A stretch of 64,000 bases of DNA from Pseudogemmobacter humi. Its GTDB lineage: Bacteria; Pseudomonadota; Alphaproteobacteria; Rhodobacterales; Rhodobacteraceae. Shown one piece after another: positions 7,880 through 15,712 of the stretch. Made by a program: the position numbers and the translations under genes. Within the stretch, counting starts at the first letter, position 1. Each line of letters opens with the position of its first letter. The notes beneath the pieces were generated by a model. That model ran no database searches. It was not told the origin of the DNA and saw only the letters and a list, made by a program, of their open reading frames with translations. The DNA lies in assembly GCF_900609055.1 (NCBI RefSeq), contig NZ_UXAW01000070.1:42122-106121 (forward strand), read 5' to 3'.

Positions 7880-8010
7880 GGACAGAAACCTCCCAAAACC
7901 GATCTGGTTTTGTCCCAAGGTTCTGTCCTGGTCAACGCGCTGATGTGGAGGGCTGTCGAAAACCGGGACAGAAACGGCCGTATCTGTCCCCGCACTGATG
8001 GTCAGAGGTT
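7880..8010. other. res-like repeat cluster upstream of resolvase
   Basis: The region holds several copies of GGACAGAAAC or its complement: at 7879-7888, the inverted GGTTCTGTCC near 7919-7928, GGGACAGAAAC near 7967, and TGTCCC near 7985. A CAAAACC/GGTTTTG inverted repeat lies at 7897-7915. Paired inverted motifs beside tnpR are typical of three-subsite res sequences. Subsite borders cannot be fixed by eye. Confidence 0.45.
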
Positions 8011-8483
8011 TTCCAGGCGGGACGGCTGCTCTGCGGAACGGAACTGCCGGTCGTTACGGACGCGAGGTAGATCAAACATGCGCGGGCTTCGCCGTCCCGC
8101 TGGGCGGGAAGCGGCCTGACGGTACAGCACATGGCGGTCGCGGCGACACCGTAAAAGCGGTCACTCATGTACAACGTGCGGCGAAGCGGGCGCTTGGTGG
8201 CCAGGAACGGGCGGAAAGCCGACTGACTGCAGTGCAGCATGGCAACTTCACCGAACGGGACGCGAAGTGCAGGAAGCGAACACTTGAGCTGGCGACCAAG
8301 ACTGCAACATTCTAAATTTCCAAGACGTGCTCGGGCGATGTCCCGACAATCGTGACATTCTCACGGCACAACAGCTGAAATTTGGTCAAGGACTTGCAAT
8401 GATGAGAAAAATCATACATTCCTGACAAGGTGATGGGCGGGTTAACAGCTCCAAACCCACTTTTATAGCGTTGCGAGGAGAAT
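8011..8483. other. gene-free stretch before the helicase cassette
   Basis: No frame here resembles a protein family. Composition switches at about 8290 from GC-rich to AT-rich, marking the left edge of the helicase cassette. The AT-rich last 150 bp (8330-8480) would hold its promoter, but I cannot choose between several weak hexamer pairs. Confidence 0.4.
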
Positions 8484-10508
8484 ATGACGAGCAGCTTTTT
8501 CTTCCTTCAAGCTGAGAAGGATGAGAGAAATCGAGCCTTCTACGACAATCTTGAAAGCTGGTCCTCAAAAAAAAGCACGCAAGTTTACGTGGTCAACCAG
8601 CCTCTTGGTGATGATCGATATGACTACAATTATGAAAATTGCGCAGTCGTTATGTCACCCGGCCGAAAAATATGCCTGATAAATTTCTCGGAAGAGGGCG
8701 ACGAGTTCGCAGATTTTGTTGAAGACTTCATCGAAGATGTGGGCTCTATTTCTGACAAGTATCAGTACAAGGACGCGATTGGCAGGCCGCGAAAATGGCG
8801 CAACGATCTCGTCTACGAAGTTGATGCAGGCACAAATTACGATGTTAAATCTTACATTCAGGATAGCCGGATTGAAGACCCTGCGAAGCGGAGACTTTCT
8901 GAGCTGATTATATCCCTAGTAACTGGGAGCATTAACGATATTGAAAGAGCTACTGCTGAAGTGCCGGATAACCTTCTCGACAAGGTTAAGCGGAAGATAC
9001 AGCTTTTCGATGCTGATCAAACGCGCTTCATATACAAGGCGATCAATAAGAAATCGATACATATTCAAGGCCTTTCCGGAACCGGAAAAACGGAACTTTT
9101 GCTTCATAAGCTCAAGGATATTTATGTCCGAAACCCAAGCTCCAGAATATTACTTACATGTCATAACCGCATTCTCGCGGACAACCTAAGAAGAAGGATT
9201 CCCGAATTTTTCAATTTTATGAAGGTAGAGCAGCAGATTGAGTGGGATAGTAGGCTGTGGTGTATGCATGCTTGGGGCTCTCGTAGCGACCCAAACTCTG
9301 GCACGTATAGATACATTTGCCATTACTTCAATATTCCGTTCTACACTTTCGGGCAGTCCTCATTTGATGAGGCCTGCAAAGAAGCATGTGAGTTGATCCA
9401 GTCGAGACATGATGGATTGGAATACGCATTCGATTACATCCTCATAGATGAGAGCCAGGACTTTCCGCAATCATTCCTTGATCTATGCGAGCTCGTAGCG
9501 CGAGAATATGTAATCGTAGCGGGAGATATATTCCAAAGCATCTTTGATACAAAAATCAAGCCAAGCATATCTCCAGATTTCTTGTTGAGCAAATGCTACA
9601 GAACCGACCCAAGAGCTTTAATGTTCGCCCACTCTCTTGGCATGGGGTTGTTTGAGGAGAAAAAGCTCCGCTGGCTGGAGGACGATGAGTGGCAGACGTG
9701 CGGATATATTGTAGAGACATCGGCTGATAAAAGCTTTTACCGACTGAAGCGCGAACCGCTTCGTCGCTTTGAGGATATATCCGCTGCCGAAGTGCCCTCG
9801 GTTTCGATTGTTGAAGGCGAAACACTAAATAATGAACAAGTGGCAGAGCTTGTTCTCGGGGCTATCAGGGCTATTTCAGAAGAGAATCCCACGATCACGC
9901 CGGATGACATTGGGATTATATTGGTGGATAGCGGAAGTCAGATATTTGCCCTTCAGGATACGCTTGCACAAATCATTCCGCGCGAGACAGGCTGGGCTGT
10001 CAATAAGGCTGTTGAAAGCAAGAGGAAAATACCTGGCCGTATATTTATTAGCAATCGAAACAACGTGAAGGGACTTGAGTTCCCATTTGTTATTTGCGTA
10101 ACAAGCAATCTATCGAGAGGGCTAGCTTACAGGAACTCACTGTACATGACGCTGACGCGTTCATTCCTACGATCTTACTTGATTGTCTCCCGAAAGCAGG
10201 ATGAGAAAATGATGGGCTTGATAAGGCAGGGCTTGGATACGATCAATGTGTCAGGTTTCATTGAGACGCAACCCCCGTCTGCGGAAGAGCGAGCAGAGAT
10301 TATGACCAGTATTACTCAAGATAATGTTCGCACATCATTTTACGACTTTTGTGAAGAGATTTTTGATGAAATTGGTATTTTGCCGATTTTTAGGCAGGAG
10401 CTGCGTCGAGTAATCAAAGCAACAGCCGGTGAGGATTTTGATCGAGATGAAATAGCTGAGATTGCGGGATTTAATTATAAGAAGATGTTAAAAAAGGATG
10501 GAAGATGA
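8484..10508 (+). CDS. SF1 (UvrD/PcrA-like) helicase of a probable defence pair
   Basis: A 674-residue superfamily 1 DNA helicase. After about 170 residues of unrecognised N-terminal domain come the Q-motif (FDADQT, 176-181), Walker A (GLSGTGKTE, 196-204), motif Ia (LLTCHNRIL), Walker B/II (IDESQDF, 321-327), motif III (VAGDIFQSIF), motif IV (KCYRTDPRA), motif V (NNVKGLEFPFVI) and VI (YMTLTRSFLRSYLIV). AGGAG stands upstream of the ATG. The gene is markedly AT-rich with AAT/ATA-type codons unlike its neighbours, so it was acquired separately. It overlaps the next gene by four bases. SF1 helicase plus a DUF2290-like partner matches a known anti-phage pair reported from P2/P4 hotspots; assignment is by analogy. 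Confidence 0.85.
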   Translation: MTSSFFFLQAEKDERNRAFYDNLESWSSKKSTQVYVVNQPLGDDRYDYNYENCAVVMSPGRKICLINFSEEGDEFADFVEDFIEDVGSISDKYQYKDAIGRPRKWRNDLVYEVDAGTNYDVKSYIQDSRIEDPAKRRLSELIISLVTGSINDIERATAEVPDNLLDKVKRKIQLFDADQTRFIYKAINKKSIHIQGLSGTGKTELLLHKLKDIYVRNPSSRILLTCHNRILADNLRRRIPEFFNFMKVEQQIEWDSRLWCMHAWGSRSDPNSGTYRYICHYFNIPFYTFGQSSFDEACKEACELIQSRHDGLEYAFDYILIDESQDFPQSFLDLCELVAREYVIVAGDIFQSIFDTKIKPSISPDFLLSKCYRTDPRALMFAHSLGMGLFEEKKLRWLEDDEWQTCGYIVETSADKSFYRLKREPLRRFEDISAAEVPSVSIVEGETLNNEQVAELVLGAIRAISEENPTITPDDIGIILVDSGSQIFALQDTLAQIIPRETGWAVNKAVESKRKIPGRIFISNRNNVKGLEFPFVICVTSNLSRGLAYRNSLYMTLTRSFLRSYLIVSRKQDEKMMGLIRQGLDTINVSGFIETQPPSAEERAEIMTSITQDNVRTSFYDFCEEIFDEIGILPIFRQELRRVIKATAGEDFDRDEIAEIAGFNYKKMLKKDGR

Positions 10509-11134
10509 ACATCGAATCCTTTAATTTGGATCGATATCAGACGTCGAGCCTACTATCGGCTTTTCGAGAAAGAAAGAATGTTGTTCTTTTTTGGATGCAG
10601 GTCGTAAAAACGATCCTGTCTTTTGTGGAGCCCAAGCCAGAGCAGATCTATGGAAAGATGCTGATCTGTACTGAAAAGATGCACCGTGTCTTCATTGAGG
10701 GTGACGGCAAGACGTTCTCGACTGCATTACCATTTTCCGTAAAAAAGGTGGATGGGTACTTTTTCTGTACGCTTCGATCTGGAATTGATCTTAGTAGCAA
10801 GCTGAGTTCCGAAATTATTGCGGCTCTGTCGACATCTGATTCGTTCGGTAATATTCAGGTTCTCGGCTTTGCTGACGAAATTATGAATATTTCTGACGAC
10901 CCGGACACTCTTTGGGTGGCGCTTAGTGAGCTGATCAACTCGGATGATGGCTATCTTCGTTTTGATCATGATCCTGATCGCGAGGATGGAAAAATACACC
11001 CATTAAACCACATCGACATATTCTTTTCCCAATCAGCCACGTTCAAGCTTGGGCTGAGGGAGAGATTGGAGATTAATGCTCTTTCGGATATTCTTAACAT
11101 TAGAACTGATTGTCATTATCTCGCCAAGGAGTGA
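10505..11134 (+). CDS. DUF2290-like partner of the helicase
   Basis: A 209-residue protein co-translated with the helicase (ATGA overlap) and equally AT-rich. The N-terminal part is helical; the C-terminal third has the pattern LRFDHDPDREDGKIHPLNHI followed by DIFFSQSATFKLGLRE. This resembles the HP-x-x-H-l-x-h core of DUF2290 proteins, which are found beside helicases. No nuclease motif is certain, though the conserved His/Asp residues could bind metal. Function unknown; tight coupling argues that the two proteins form one system. Confidence 0.6.
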   Translation: MNIESFNLDRYQTSSLLSAFRERKNVVLFWMQVVKTILSFVEPKPEQIYGKMLICTEKMHRVFIEGDGKTFSTALPFSVKKVDGYFFCTLRSGIDLSSKLSSEIIAALSTSDSFGNIQVLGFADEIMNISDDPDTLWVALSELINSDDGYLRFDHDPDREDGKIHPLNHIDIFFSQSATFKLGLRERLEINALSDILNIRTDCHYLAKE

Positions 11135-11415
11135 AACACTCCGAGTGGCAACTTAGTCGCTGCAAAGAAACTGTTGTCAGCGAGATTTGTTATACTGTGG
11201 TTCACATTTCCGGCAGCTTAGGGCTGGGACTCGCCCCCTTGCTGCTCCACGCCTGGGCGACCGCTTTGGAAAACTGGGCAGCGAACTCGACCGACAGCTC
11301 TGGGCCGTAGCCTTCCGCTGCACCTGCGAAGAGTTGCGCCATACTGTGATCTGCCGGGGTGTCTCTGATTGGGCTATGCTGACGTTGCACACACGAACCG
11401 GAGTTCAGACCATTG
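11135..11415. other. junction downstream of the defence pair
   Basis: Composition returns from AT-rich to GC-rich at about 11210. A leftward open frame covers 11202-11345 (MAQLFAGAAEGYGPELSVEF...), perhaps a gene fragment, but it lacks support. No convincing terminator hairpin follows the DUF2290-like gene. Confidence 0.35.
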
Positions 11416-11568
11416 ATGCCAGACGACAGCCCCCCTTCCCCCGAACCGTCTCCACCGCCGCTCTCGCCCAAGTCCACGCTGGAACTGATCGAGGACGGCG
11501 AGTTGAATGCCATCGCCGATGCGAGGGCAAACAGCCGTGAGATCCCGGTGTCGCTGGACGAACTGTAG
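11416..11568 (+). CDS. small acidic-tail protein, antitoxin-like
   Basis: A 50-residue ORF: a Pro/Ser-rich start (MPDDSPPSPEPSPPPLSPKS) then ELIEDGELNAIADARANSRE and IPVSLDEL. Such short ends with an IPVSLDEL tail occur in antitoxins or RHH-like partners in alphaproteobacteria. No toxin lies directly beside it, although a MntA-like gene follows 130 bp later. Coding evidence is limited to codon choice and composition. Confidence 0.4.
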   Translation: MPDDSPPSPEPSPPPLSPKSTLELIEDGELNAIADARANSREIPVSLDEL

Positions 11569-11699
11569 GCAGCTGCTCTGCGGCATCGCGGGGATTTTTC
11601 CGAGGGGCGAGCCTTGACCTGATACCACCTAGCGGCGCTGAACGCACGGATTGGCTGTAGCCCCTAGATCGCCTATATTGGACGCAGGAGGCCCTTGCG

Positions 11700-11999
11700 A
11701 TGCAGAGCCAGACGCCATCCCAAGCCCTGCAACATGGGCGCAATCTGATCCGCGAACTCGCGGCCCGGCACCGCACGACCAAGCCGCGCGTGTTCGGTTC
11801 GGTCCTGACAGGCAGGGACCGTGCGGACAGCGACCTCGATGTGCTGGTCGAACCCTTGCCGGAAACCACGCTGTTCGACCTCGGGGGCTTGCAAGATGCG
11901 CTGGAAGAGGTGCTTGGCGTCCGGGTGGACGTGAAGACCCCTATGGACCTGCCTCCGCATGTCCGCGCGAAAGTTTTGCTGCAGGCGGTCCCGGTTTAA
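11700..11999 (+). CDS. MntA-like minimal nucleotidyltransferase antitoxin
   Basis: A 99-residue protein of the MNT nucleotidyltransferase family. The active-site pattern G-S-x9-D-x-D is intact (FGSVLTGRDRADSDLDVLVE, residues 32-51). In HEPN/MNT modules such enzymes AMPylate or otherwise block the HEPN RNase. GGAGG stands just upstream of the ATG at 11700. The expected HepT/HEPN gene is missing: ParDE follows instead. It may be an orphan antitoxin protecting against a toxin elsewhere. Confidence 0.82.
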   Translation: MQSQTPSQALQHGRNLIRELAARHRTTKPRVFGSVLTGRDRADSDLDVLVEPLPETTLFDLGGLQDALEEVLGVRVDVKTPMDLPPHVRAKVLLQAVPV

Positions 12000-12139
12000 G
12001 CGCGGACAGCGGCTCGGACCTAGCACTTGCGTTCGCGGATCGCCCAACCACTGGACGACGGCACCTCCAGCACCTAGATTGCACCTTGGTATTTATTGGT
12101 ATAGGTTGGAATTTGCCTAGAGAAGGAAGGGAGGCGACG

Positions 12140-12385
12140 ATGCCCCGCAATACGTCCGTGTCCCTGGGGGACCACTTCACCAGTTTCATCGACGCCCAGG
12201 TGCAGGCGGGCCGCTACGGATCGGCCAGCGACGTGGTGCGCGCAGGGCTGCGCCTGCTGCAAGAGCATGAGGCCAAGGTGAAGGCGCTGGAAGCCGCCTT
12301 GATCGAGGGCGAGGAATCCGGTGAGCCGCAGCCCTTCGACAATGAGGCTTTCAAGGCCCGGATGCGGGCCGAGCATGGCCACTGA
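12140..12385 (+). CDS. parD: ParD-family antitoxin
   Basis: An 81-residue antitoxin. It has an N-terminal ribbon-helix-helix (residues 1-45: NTSVSLGDHFTSFIDAQVQA then GRYGSASDVVRAGLRLLQE) followed by an acidic C-terminal tail that wraps the toxin. The ATG at 12140 has GGAGG before it. It overlaps parE by 11 bp. By family, it represses its own operon; short AT-rich sequence upstream (12085-12125, with TTGGTATTTATTGGTATAGG) is a likely promoter/operator. Confidence 0.93.
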   Translation: MPRNTSVSLGDHFTSFIDAQVQAGRYGSASDVVRAGLRLLQEHEAKVKALEAALIEGEESGEPQPFDNEAFKARMRAEHGH

Positions 12386-12674
12386 TCGAGGTTATCGGCT
12401 TTCTCCTGCTGCCGACCGCGATCTTGCAGACATCTGGCGCTATACCGCCCGCCGGTGGTCCGTCGAGCAAGCAGAGAGCTACCAGGACGATCTGGCGGCC
12501 GCGTTCGAGGGGCTGGCATCGGGCCGGAAGATGGGCCGCCCGGTCGAGATCAGGCGCAAGGGCTATCTGAAATACGCCGTAGGGACGCACCTGATCTTCT
12601 TCCGCGAGGCGGAGACGGAAATCATCGTTGTGCGGGTCTTGCACGGCAAGCAGGACCCGCAGCGGCACCTTTAG
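12375..12674 (+). CDS. parE: ParE-family toxin
   Basis: A 99-residue RelE/ParE-fold toxin: LSPAADRDLADIWRYTARRW at the N-terminus, then RPVEIRRKGYLKYAVGTHLI and the C-terminal VVRVLHGKQDPQRHL. ParE proteins inhibit DNA gyrase. Start chosen at ATG 12375, inside the parD 3' end, as is normal for this pair. The frame is intact with all family blocks, so the toxin looks functional and would stabilise the element. Confidence 0.93.
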   Translation: MATDRGYRLSPAADRDLADIWRYTARRWSVEQAESYQDDLAAAFEGLASGRKMGRPVEIRRKGYLKYAVGTHLIFFREAETEIIVVRVLHGKQDPQRHL

Positions 12675-12856
12675 GCCACGCAGCCCTCGACCTCGCGTGG
12701 ATCGAGAGTATGACGCAGGACTAGCCGCGCCCGCCCATGGGCATTTGGACATCGACCTGCATGTCGCCTGGACCACGCTGCAGACCGAACCGCCCGCGCT
12801 CATCGAGCATCTGCCCGGCTATGGCAGCCACACCCACACGGCCGCCCGCCGGTCAC

Positions 12857-13585
12857 CTACATGCTGTAGCTGTTGCCGTAGGGAGTGATCCCGTCCGATG
12901 AAGCAACCGAGCCGCCGTGGATCGGAAGAATCTCATGTGCCAGATCGAGGTCCATGCCCATTCTGGTCATACAGGTCCTGAGCCACCTCGGATCGTGGAT
13001 CGCCTGAGCAGCCTTGTCGTAAGCGTTCACGACAGTTTCCCCATAGGCTCCTTTGGCTTTGGACCAAGCGGCCTCAGGTATCGGCCCAAAGCGCGAGATC
13101 ATCATCGAAAGGTCGATGATATCGCGGTTGAGAACGGAGCGGTCGGCGTGGTGGTCGGCATTGGCGAGCAGCCTTTCGCAATACATATCATCACGGGACA
13201 GGACCGGGACACCCAACACCGGGTCGAAGGTGCCGCTGATCGGGATGCGCGCCTCGCGGACGATCTCGAATCGCACCTTGGCATTGCCGACACCGATCTG
13301 CGTCCTCATCCCGTATTGATCGGCGCGCATATCGCGCAGCGCCGCGACTTCCGCGCCCGGCTTTAGCAGGCCGTCCAATCCCCTGTCGAAGGCCGTGGAA
13401 CGAAGCAGCCGATACCCCTCCTGCGACGAGCAGAAGAAGGCAATATCGACGCTGTCGCGATATTCATCTAGGGCAAGAACGATTGCCGTCCCGCCACCGA
13501 GGAAGCACCGGGCCTCAAGCAGCAATCTGTCGTCCAGGGCCGCGAGGATGGTGGCGATGGCGTTGTGGTGCGGGCGTTCAAACAT
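12857..13585 (-). CDS. AbiEii-like nucleotidyltransferase toxin, altered active site
   Basis: A 242-residue protein of the AbiEii/AbiGii nucleotidyltransferase family. The glycine-rich start of the fold (FLGGGTAIVLALDEYRDSVD) is clear, as is the helical C-terminal half with NADHHADRSVLNRDIIDL. In active relatives the metal site reads S-x-D-I-D-F; here it reads SVDIAFF, so the second aspartate is alanine (GCC at about residue 49). It is coupled to the upstream small gene by an 8-bp overlap. Possibly an inactivated toxin or one with changed chemistry. Confidence 0.8.
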   Translation of the reverse strand: MFERPHHNAIATILAALDDRLLLEARCFLGGGTAIVLALDEYRDSVDIAFFCSSQEGYRLLRSTAFDRGLDGLLKPGAEVAALRDMRADQYGMRTQIGVGNAKVRFEIVREARIPISGTFDPVLGVPVLSRDDMYCERLLANADHHADRSVLNRDIIDLSMMISRFGPIPEAAWSKAKGAYGETVVNAYDKAAQAIHDPRWLRTCMTRMGMDLDLAHEILPIHGGSVASSDGITPYGNSYSM

Positions 13586-13781
13586 TTAGGACGCCGTTCC
13601 CGTATCGGGCGATGAGCCGGGCGAGCAAGTCCCGCTCTTCCGGGGTGAGGGCATCCTGACCCACATGCCGCCAGTTCCGCTCGTAGATCGCCAAGGCGTC
13701 CGCACCCTCCAACACGGTGTCGGGGGGACGGTTCCAGCACAGGTGCCGCAACTGTGGATATTGCTCGATGCGCACTTTCAT
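13578..13781 (-). CDS. small partner of the AbiEii-like gene
   Basis: A 67-residue protein starting at the ATG at 13781 and ending 8 bp inside the AbiEii-like gene. Sequence: MKVRIEQYPQLRHLCWNRPP, then a helical region with LTPEERDLLARLIARYGNGV at the C-terminus. The same small gene type precedes AbiEii-family genes in other alphaproteobacteria, where a larger AbiEi regulator is absent. Likely the antitoxin of the pair; that is inference from position. Confidence 0.65.
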   Translation of the reverse strand: MKVRIEQYPQLRHLCWNRPPDTVLEGADALAIYERNWRHVGQDALTPEERDLLARLIARYGNGVLNV

Positions 13782-13966
13782 ACCCGGCCCTCTCTGTGGC
13801 CGAAGGTAGGAGTTTTGAGAGAAACCTTCCATGTTAGACTGGCTGGCTTCGGTCCTGACGGTCAAAAGGCACTACCGCCCCGGCCTCCGAACGGTCCAGC
13901 CAAGGAGGATCGTCAGCGAAGCGCAGGGAAAGCCCATAGGTTATGGCGAAAACAAATACCGGATAA

Positions 13967-14140
13967 TCAAAGAAATCGGGTATTCCACGCGGGGGCGGTC
14001 AGTGTTCCCAGTTCGGCGACGGCCGCATCAATGTTGTCGCCGAGCCGGTGCGGCTCGCCCCCGGCGCGGACCAGGTAGATGTCGCCGTTCTCTTCGATGC
14101 TGACAGAGGCACCAGCCTCGCGAGCTGCATCCAGCAACAT
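13967..14140 (-). CDS. small protein after the ParA module
   Basis: A 57-residue leftward ORF (start ATG at 14140), MLLDAAREAGASVSIEENGD then IYLVRAGGEPHRLGDNIDAA and a short tail. Helix-beta-beta-helix pattern with regular coding composition. A TAG lies 33 bp before the ATG, so the start is well bounded. It follows the ParA partner gene in the same direction. Unknown family. Confidence 0.5.
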   Translation of the reverse strand: MLLDAAREAGASVSIEENGDIYLVRAGGEPHRLGDNIDAAVAELGTLTAPAWNTRFL

Positions 14141-14213
14141 TCCGAGCGCAATGGCCTGGGCAATCTGCTCCTATTTTACCTGCGATCCTTTCCAGATCAA
14201 AAACCGGACAATT

Positions 14214-14510
14214 TCAAATACCGGATTTATCTTTGTAGAGCTGCCACATCTCTTCGATCAGAACGCCCTGCACGACGCCACGCCGCCGGGCCTCGGCGGC
14301 GATCTCGGTGGCTATGGGCGGCAACACCTTGGCATGAACCTGATCCGTGCGGGGGCTGGGCTTGCGGCCTCGCTTCCCCTGCGGCTCGCGCTCGACGAAG
14401 CCCAAACCGGCGGCGCGCTCGTCGGCAGCCCGGAGTGAGGCGGCATCTGACGGCTTCTCGCGCGTTTTCAGCCGCCCCAGATCAATGGCGAACGGACGTT
14501 CCTCGCTCAT
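14214..14510 (-). CDS. small DNA-binding partner of ParA
   Basis: A 98-residue basic protein, translationally coupled to parA (ATGA overlap at 14507-14510). The C-terminal half, DQVHAKVLPPIATEIAAEAR then RRGVVQGVLIEEMWQLYKDK, looks like a ribbon-helix-helix preceded by a flexible basic linker (GKRGRKPSPRT). Small ParG/ParR-like RHH proteins act as the centromere-binding component of ParA systems, and the location fits. Not provable from sequence alone. Confidence 0.65.
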   Translation of the reverse strand: MSEERPFAIDLGRLKTREKPSDAASLRAADERAAGLGFVEREPQGKRGRKPSPRTDQVHAKVLPPIATEIAAEARRRGVVQGVLIEEMWQLYKDKSGI

Positions 14511-15172
14511 CGGCCAGGCTCCCCGACCAGGCGGCCATAAACCGCCTGTGCGAACCCGGCCGCATTGCCGATTGCCGCCTCCATGTTTCCCTGCGGCGGC
14601 ATCGACCGCAGGTCGCCCCCGAACTCGAACAGCGCCGAAAACGCCACGCGCTCCATCAGCGCGGGTTCGATCAGATCGACCCCCTGCCTGCGGAGCGAGT
14701 GCTCGATGCCGACATGCTGTTTCGACCGAACCCCCTTCGTCATGGTGAAGACCACTGCATGAGGAATGCGCCGGTCCAGAGTCTCTTCTTCCTCGGCGAT
14801 CAGGGCCAGCGCCCGCGCCCCGATTGTCGCATCCAGCGTCGTGGCGCGCATCGGCGTGATGACCAGATCGGCTTGTGAAATCGCGCGTGAGACCAGCCGG
14901 GACGCCACCCCCTCAAGATCGACGATCACCACCTGGCCGTCCTGGTCGAGGGGCTTGATCGTTCGCACGATCTCCGCCTCGGTGACGCCCGACAGCACCT
15001 CGATACCGGCCGGGACGGTCCCGCGTTGGCTCCACAAGGTCAGGCTCCGGTTCGGGTCGCAATCCAGCATGGTAACCGGCGCACCGGCGTGAGCCAACTC
15101 TGTGCCGAGAAGGACTGCTGTGGTAGACTTCCCTGCGCCCCCCTTCGGCGACGCGATTACGATAACAGGCAT
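14507..15172 (-). CDS. parA: ParA-family partition ATPase
   Basis: A 221-residue ParA of the small (type Ib) class. It begins MPVIVIASPKGGAGKSTTAV with the deviant Walker A KGGAGKST, followed by the Walker A' region (LDCDPNRSLTLW) and Walker B (VVIVDLEGVAS). No N-terminal HTH is present, so it does not regulate itself directly. Start set at ATG 15172; upstream residues in frame do not match the family. With its small partner downstream it would partition the element when excised and replicating. Confidence 0.93.
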   Translation of the reverse strand: MPVIVIASPKGGAGKSTTAVLLGTELAHAGAPVTMLDCDPNRSLTLWSQRGTVPAGIEVLSGVTEAEIVRTIKPLDQDGQVVIVDLEGVASRLVSRAISQADLVITPMRATTLDATIGARALALIAEEEETLDRRIPHAVVFTMTKGVRSKQHVGIEHSLRRQGVDLIEPALMERVAFSALFEFGGDLRSMPPQGNMEAAIGNAAGFAQAVYGRLVGEPGR

Positions 15173-15206
15173 GGTTTTTCCCAATCGGGTTATTTCAGTT
15201 ACCGGA

Positions 15207-15680
15207 TCAAGCGCCGCCCCAAGGCTCGGCGCGCTCAAAATCTTCCAGCTCCGGCTCGCGTCCTTCGTGCAGCCGGATTCTAGCTGCTAGTCTGCGGCTT
15301 TCACTCGCAGCGCGCCGCAACTCTGTCAGCTCGGCCAGCACCTCGGACGGCAAGATCGCCCGTTGGGCAGCCCATCGTTCACTGGTTGCGCTGTTCAACA
15401 GAAAAATCTGTTGTCCCCATATCCGACCGTCCTGATGGTCACGACCGAGCGGGGTCAGCGCTCCACCGATCCCCGCAAGAAAGATGCCCCCTCCGCTGGG
15501 GTGCCGATATAGTGCAGCCTCGAATGCGTTGAACTCATGGACGAACGAGTTTCGCACACCCTTCTGCACCCGCCAGATCAGCTTGGCCGTCCTGGTGTTG
15601 TAAACCACGCGACCGATCCTCCGCGACATATCGCAGAGCAGCGGCTTCCGGTCACAAATCTGAATGTTATCGTCGGACAT
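15207..15680 (-). CDS. unknown protein between repC and parA
   Basis: A 157-residue ORF in the repC-parA leftward operon (33 bp to the repC stop, 35 bp to parA). Visible: a Cys-containing N-terminus (CDRKPLLCDMSRRIGRVVYN), a central beta-rich region with HPSGGGIFLAGIGGALTPLG, and a charged helical C-terminus. I recognise no family. The conserved position suggests a plasmid maintenance role, perhaps in place of RepB. Confidence 0.6.
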   Translation of the reverse strand: MSDDNIQICDRKPLLCDMSRRIGRVVYNTRTAKLIWRVQKGVRNSFVHEFNAFEAALYRHPSGGGIFLAGIGGALTPLGRDHQDGRIWGQQIFLLNSATSERWAAQRAILPSEVLAELTELRRAASESRRLAARIRLHEGREPELEDFERAEPWGGA

Positions 15681-15712
15681 CCTGCCCTCTTTTCGCTTGT
15701 GTGTGGGGTGCT

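Noticed and set aside
11202..11513. Leftward 103-codon ORF as a gene
   Set aside because: Overlaps the better supported small ORF on the other strand, and the first half is low-complexity Ser/Gly.
12675..12856. Further small gene after parE
   Set aside because: Open frames here are short, overlap each other and have no ribosome site or family resemblance.
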